Assembly: GCF_032854445.1 (NCBI RefSeq)
Contig: NC_088303.1
Coordinates: 13,339,501 to 13,403,500, forward strand
Direction of reading: 5' to 3'
DNA: 64,000 nt
DNA from: Liolophura sinensis
Lineage: Eukaryota; Mollusca; Polyplacophora; Chitonida; Chitonidae
The position numbers and the translations under genes are program-made. The notes beneath the pieces are model-generated. The model was not told where the DNA came from and made no database searches. It worked only from the letters and a program-made list of their open reading frames with translations. Each line of letters starts with the position of its first letter. The first letter of the stretch is position 1. Positions 62,588 through 64,000 of this stretch are shown here, piece by piece.

Positions 62588-62642
62588 ACGAATGGTTAAA
62601 ATTCAGACGGGGGAGTTCTGTTTTTACAGAGCTGGAGATGCC
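62588..62642 (+). CDS. PH-domain protein, exon 6 (to residue 242), gene continues
   Basis: Joined directly to exon 5, this 55-base exon (TTTCAG acceptor, GTATGT donor) reads ERMVKIQTGEFCFYRAGDA in phase 0. The WAERMVKIQTGEFCFYRAG run matches the second and third strands of a PH domain, which argues for skipping the open segment at 62375-62424. Later exons lie beyond 64000. I do not recognise the whole protein; PH-domain adaptors and GTPase regulators are possible relatives. Confidence 0.75.
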
Positions 62643-64000
62643 GTATGTATACTTAATACCCTTTTTAATATGCGTTCACATGACCAAAAATCAGGAGTTC
62701 AAATATTCCAGTCGTATAAACCAGATCGGGGTTAATGTGATATAGGAAAAAAGAATAAGAAATAGTTGAATAAAAACAAAAGTAGATGAAACCAAATCAA
62801 CATGTGTTTAATCATTATTTTTGCAAAAGAGAACAATATTTCAACCTGTTAAAACCATACTTAAAACTTAAGAACTGTTATTTCAATAACCCCCATCATG
62901 ATTTCGTTTGATTACCTCCCCCCATCCACCTTCCCCCATTGATATTCTGTAGTGAAAATCGAGTGAAATGGAAGAGCTTTCTAATCTTTGCACCTACGTC
63001 TTTAGTTCTGGCTTTGAGAAACTATAAAAATTCACAGCAAAATCCACTGGGAAATGGATTCTGGACACTAGAGTATATATGATTAATGCAACTCATAAAC
63101 CAAAAGTCTTGCTCTTGTATTTCCGCAGTAACTTATGTAGTAAATTGCACATAAGGTGTTGTACCGTATATGGAGCTACATGGTATCGTTTTATTGCATT
63201 TTCTCCCTGAAATGATCCAATGTTTAGTACGGCTCTTGTAAGTGAGTAAGGATAAATATTCATCAACAGAGGTGAGAAAAAGAAACAAAAAGATGGTATC
63301 ATACCATGCCCTGAGGATGTAAGGATATAACCACTGAAGCATGGTAATCAGTAGATGTGGAAGAAGACAGCGAGTAAAGTCACACTACTCATAGCCATCA
63401 GCATTCCAGTATCTAATTGAGCAACTCTATATCGTGTGTACCTCTTATGAGACGTTCAATAACCGTGAAAGTTTTTGTTCAGGTGGACTAGAAATAACCC
63501 TTCTGAATAAACCAGTTTGTGTTAAACGTTCTTTTATCCTTTTTCCAACCCATTGACCTAAACAATTTTGCGCGACCAATTCTACTGATAGGTAATCATA
63601 TTATGAGTATTAATGTTAGACATAAAGAAAAATTCTGATAATTTTAAGAGAACGTCTGTTGTTTGAATGATGATAGAATGTATTCCGTTATCATAACATA
63701 ACAATATGTCATATTCAACATACATGTATATATCTTGTTAGTCTGATACAATCTTTAGGTTGAATTAATAGAATAGACGTGCTATATTTAACAGAATAAT
63801 CTGCTGGATCAACGTAATACATTCTAACATCACTCAAACAGCAGACTTTCTCTTCAATTTAAAAGATTATATTTTGAGAATACCAGTGATAGTTTTAATT
63901 TACATGTATTCTGTGATAGGCAAAGGTCACTAGTATATATTTGAATACACTCTGTATATAAGACCACTCGCTAGAGCAGTTGCAAATGGGTCTTCTCATC
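62643..64000 (+). other. Intron of the PH-domain gene to the window edge
   Basis: Starts with the GTATGT donor. I found no further exon continuing the PH domain and no named repeat. Confidence 0.55.

Overview
The window looks like nuclear DNA from a lophotrochozoan animal, most likely a mollusc. It has spliced genes with GT-AG introns, an actin gene with the intron after codon 42, SINEs of the kinds common in bivalves and gastropods, A+T-rich non-coding DNA, and many minisatellites. There is no operon structure or bacterial coding density. The mollusc assignment rests on the repeats and the actin and is an inference.

Left end (1-1900): a cytoplasmic-type actin gene on the minus strand. It has two coding exons that together give 376 residues, a 434-bp intron, a TATA box and two perfect CArG boxes (serum response factor sites). 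Its 3' UTR runs off the left edge.

Middle (1.9-40 kb): almost entirely non-coding. It holds SINE copies of at least two families (two with target-site duplications), a 780-bp solo LTR, a dispersed repeat family, and large tandem arrays: 46-bp units at 10.2-11.9 kb, about 84-bp units at 12.9-13.6 kb, a tetranucleotide array at 17.9-18.1 kb, 62-bp units at 28.9-30.3 kb, about 20-bp units at 35.9-37.0 kb and 28-bp units at 37.8-38.9 kb. Two short candidate first exons (16.4 and 19.8 kb) share a 15-bp E-box sequence. Neither is a secure gene.

Right part (40.2-64 kb): a minus-strand coding remnant with a transmembrane segment, broken by an in-frame TAG and an 8-bp repeat expansion, lies at 40.2-40.7 kb. 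From 41.1 kb a plus-strand gene begins. One N-terminal exon is followed by an intron of about 18.4 kb and then five exons between 59.6 and 62.6 kb, giving about 242 residues. These encode a basic, Ser-rich linker, a PH-like fold and the start of a second, clearer PH domain; the gene runs off the right edge. Its long intron holds a 61-bp minisatellite of about 35 copies, a 22-bp array, a perfect 33-bp inverted repeat around an AT/CA microsatellite, and other repeats. The end of one exon, with its splice donor, has been tandemly duplicated.

The genes show no sign of working together. No CRISPR, rRNA, free-standing tRNA gene or autonomous transposon ORF was found, and no new molecular system. 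The most unusual material is structural: nested insertions in minisatellites, palindromes, a duplicated splice donor and the broken transmembrane gene.
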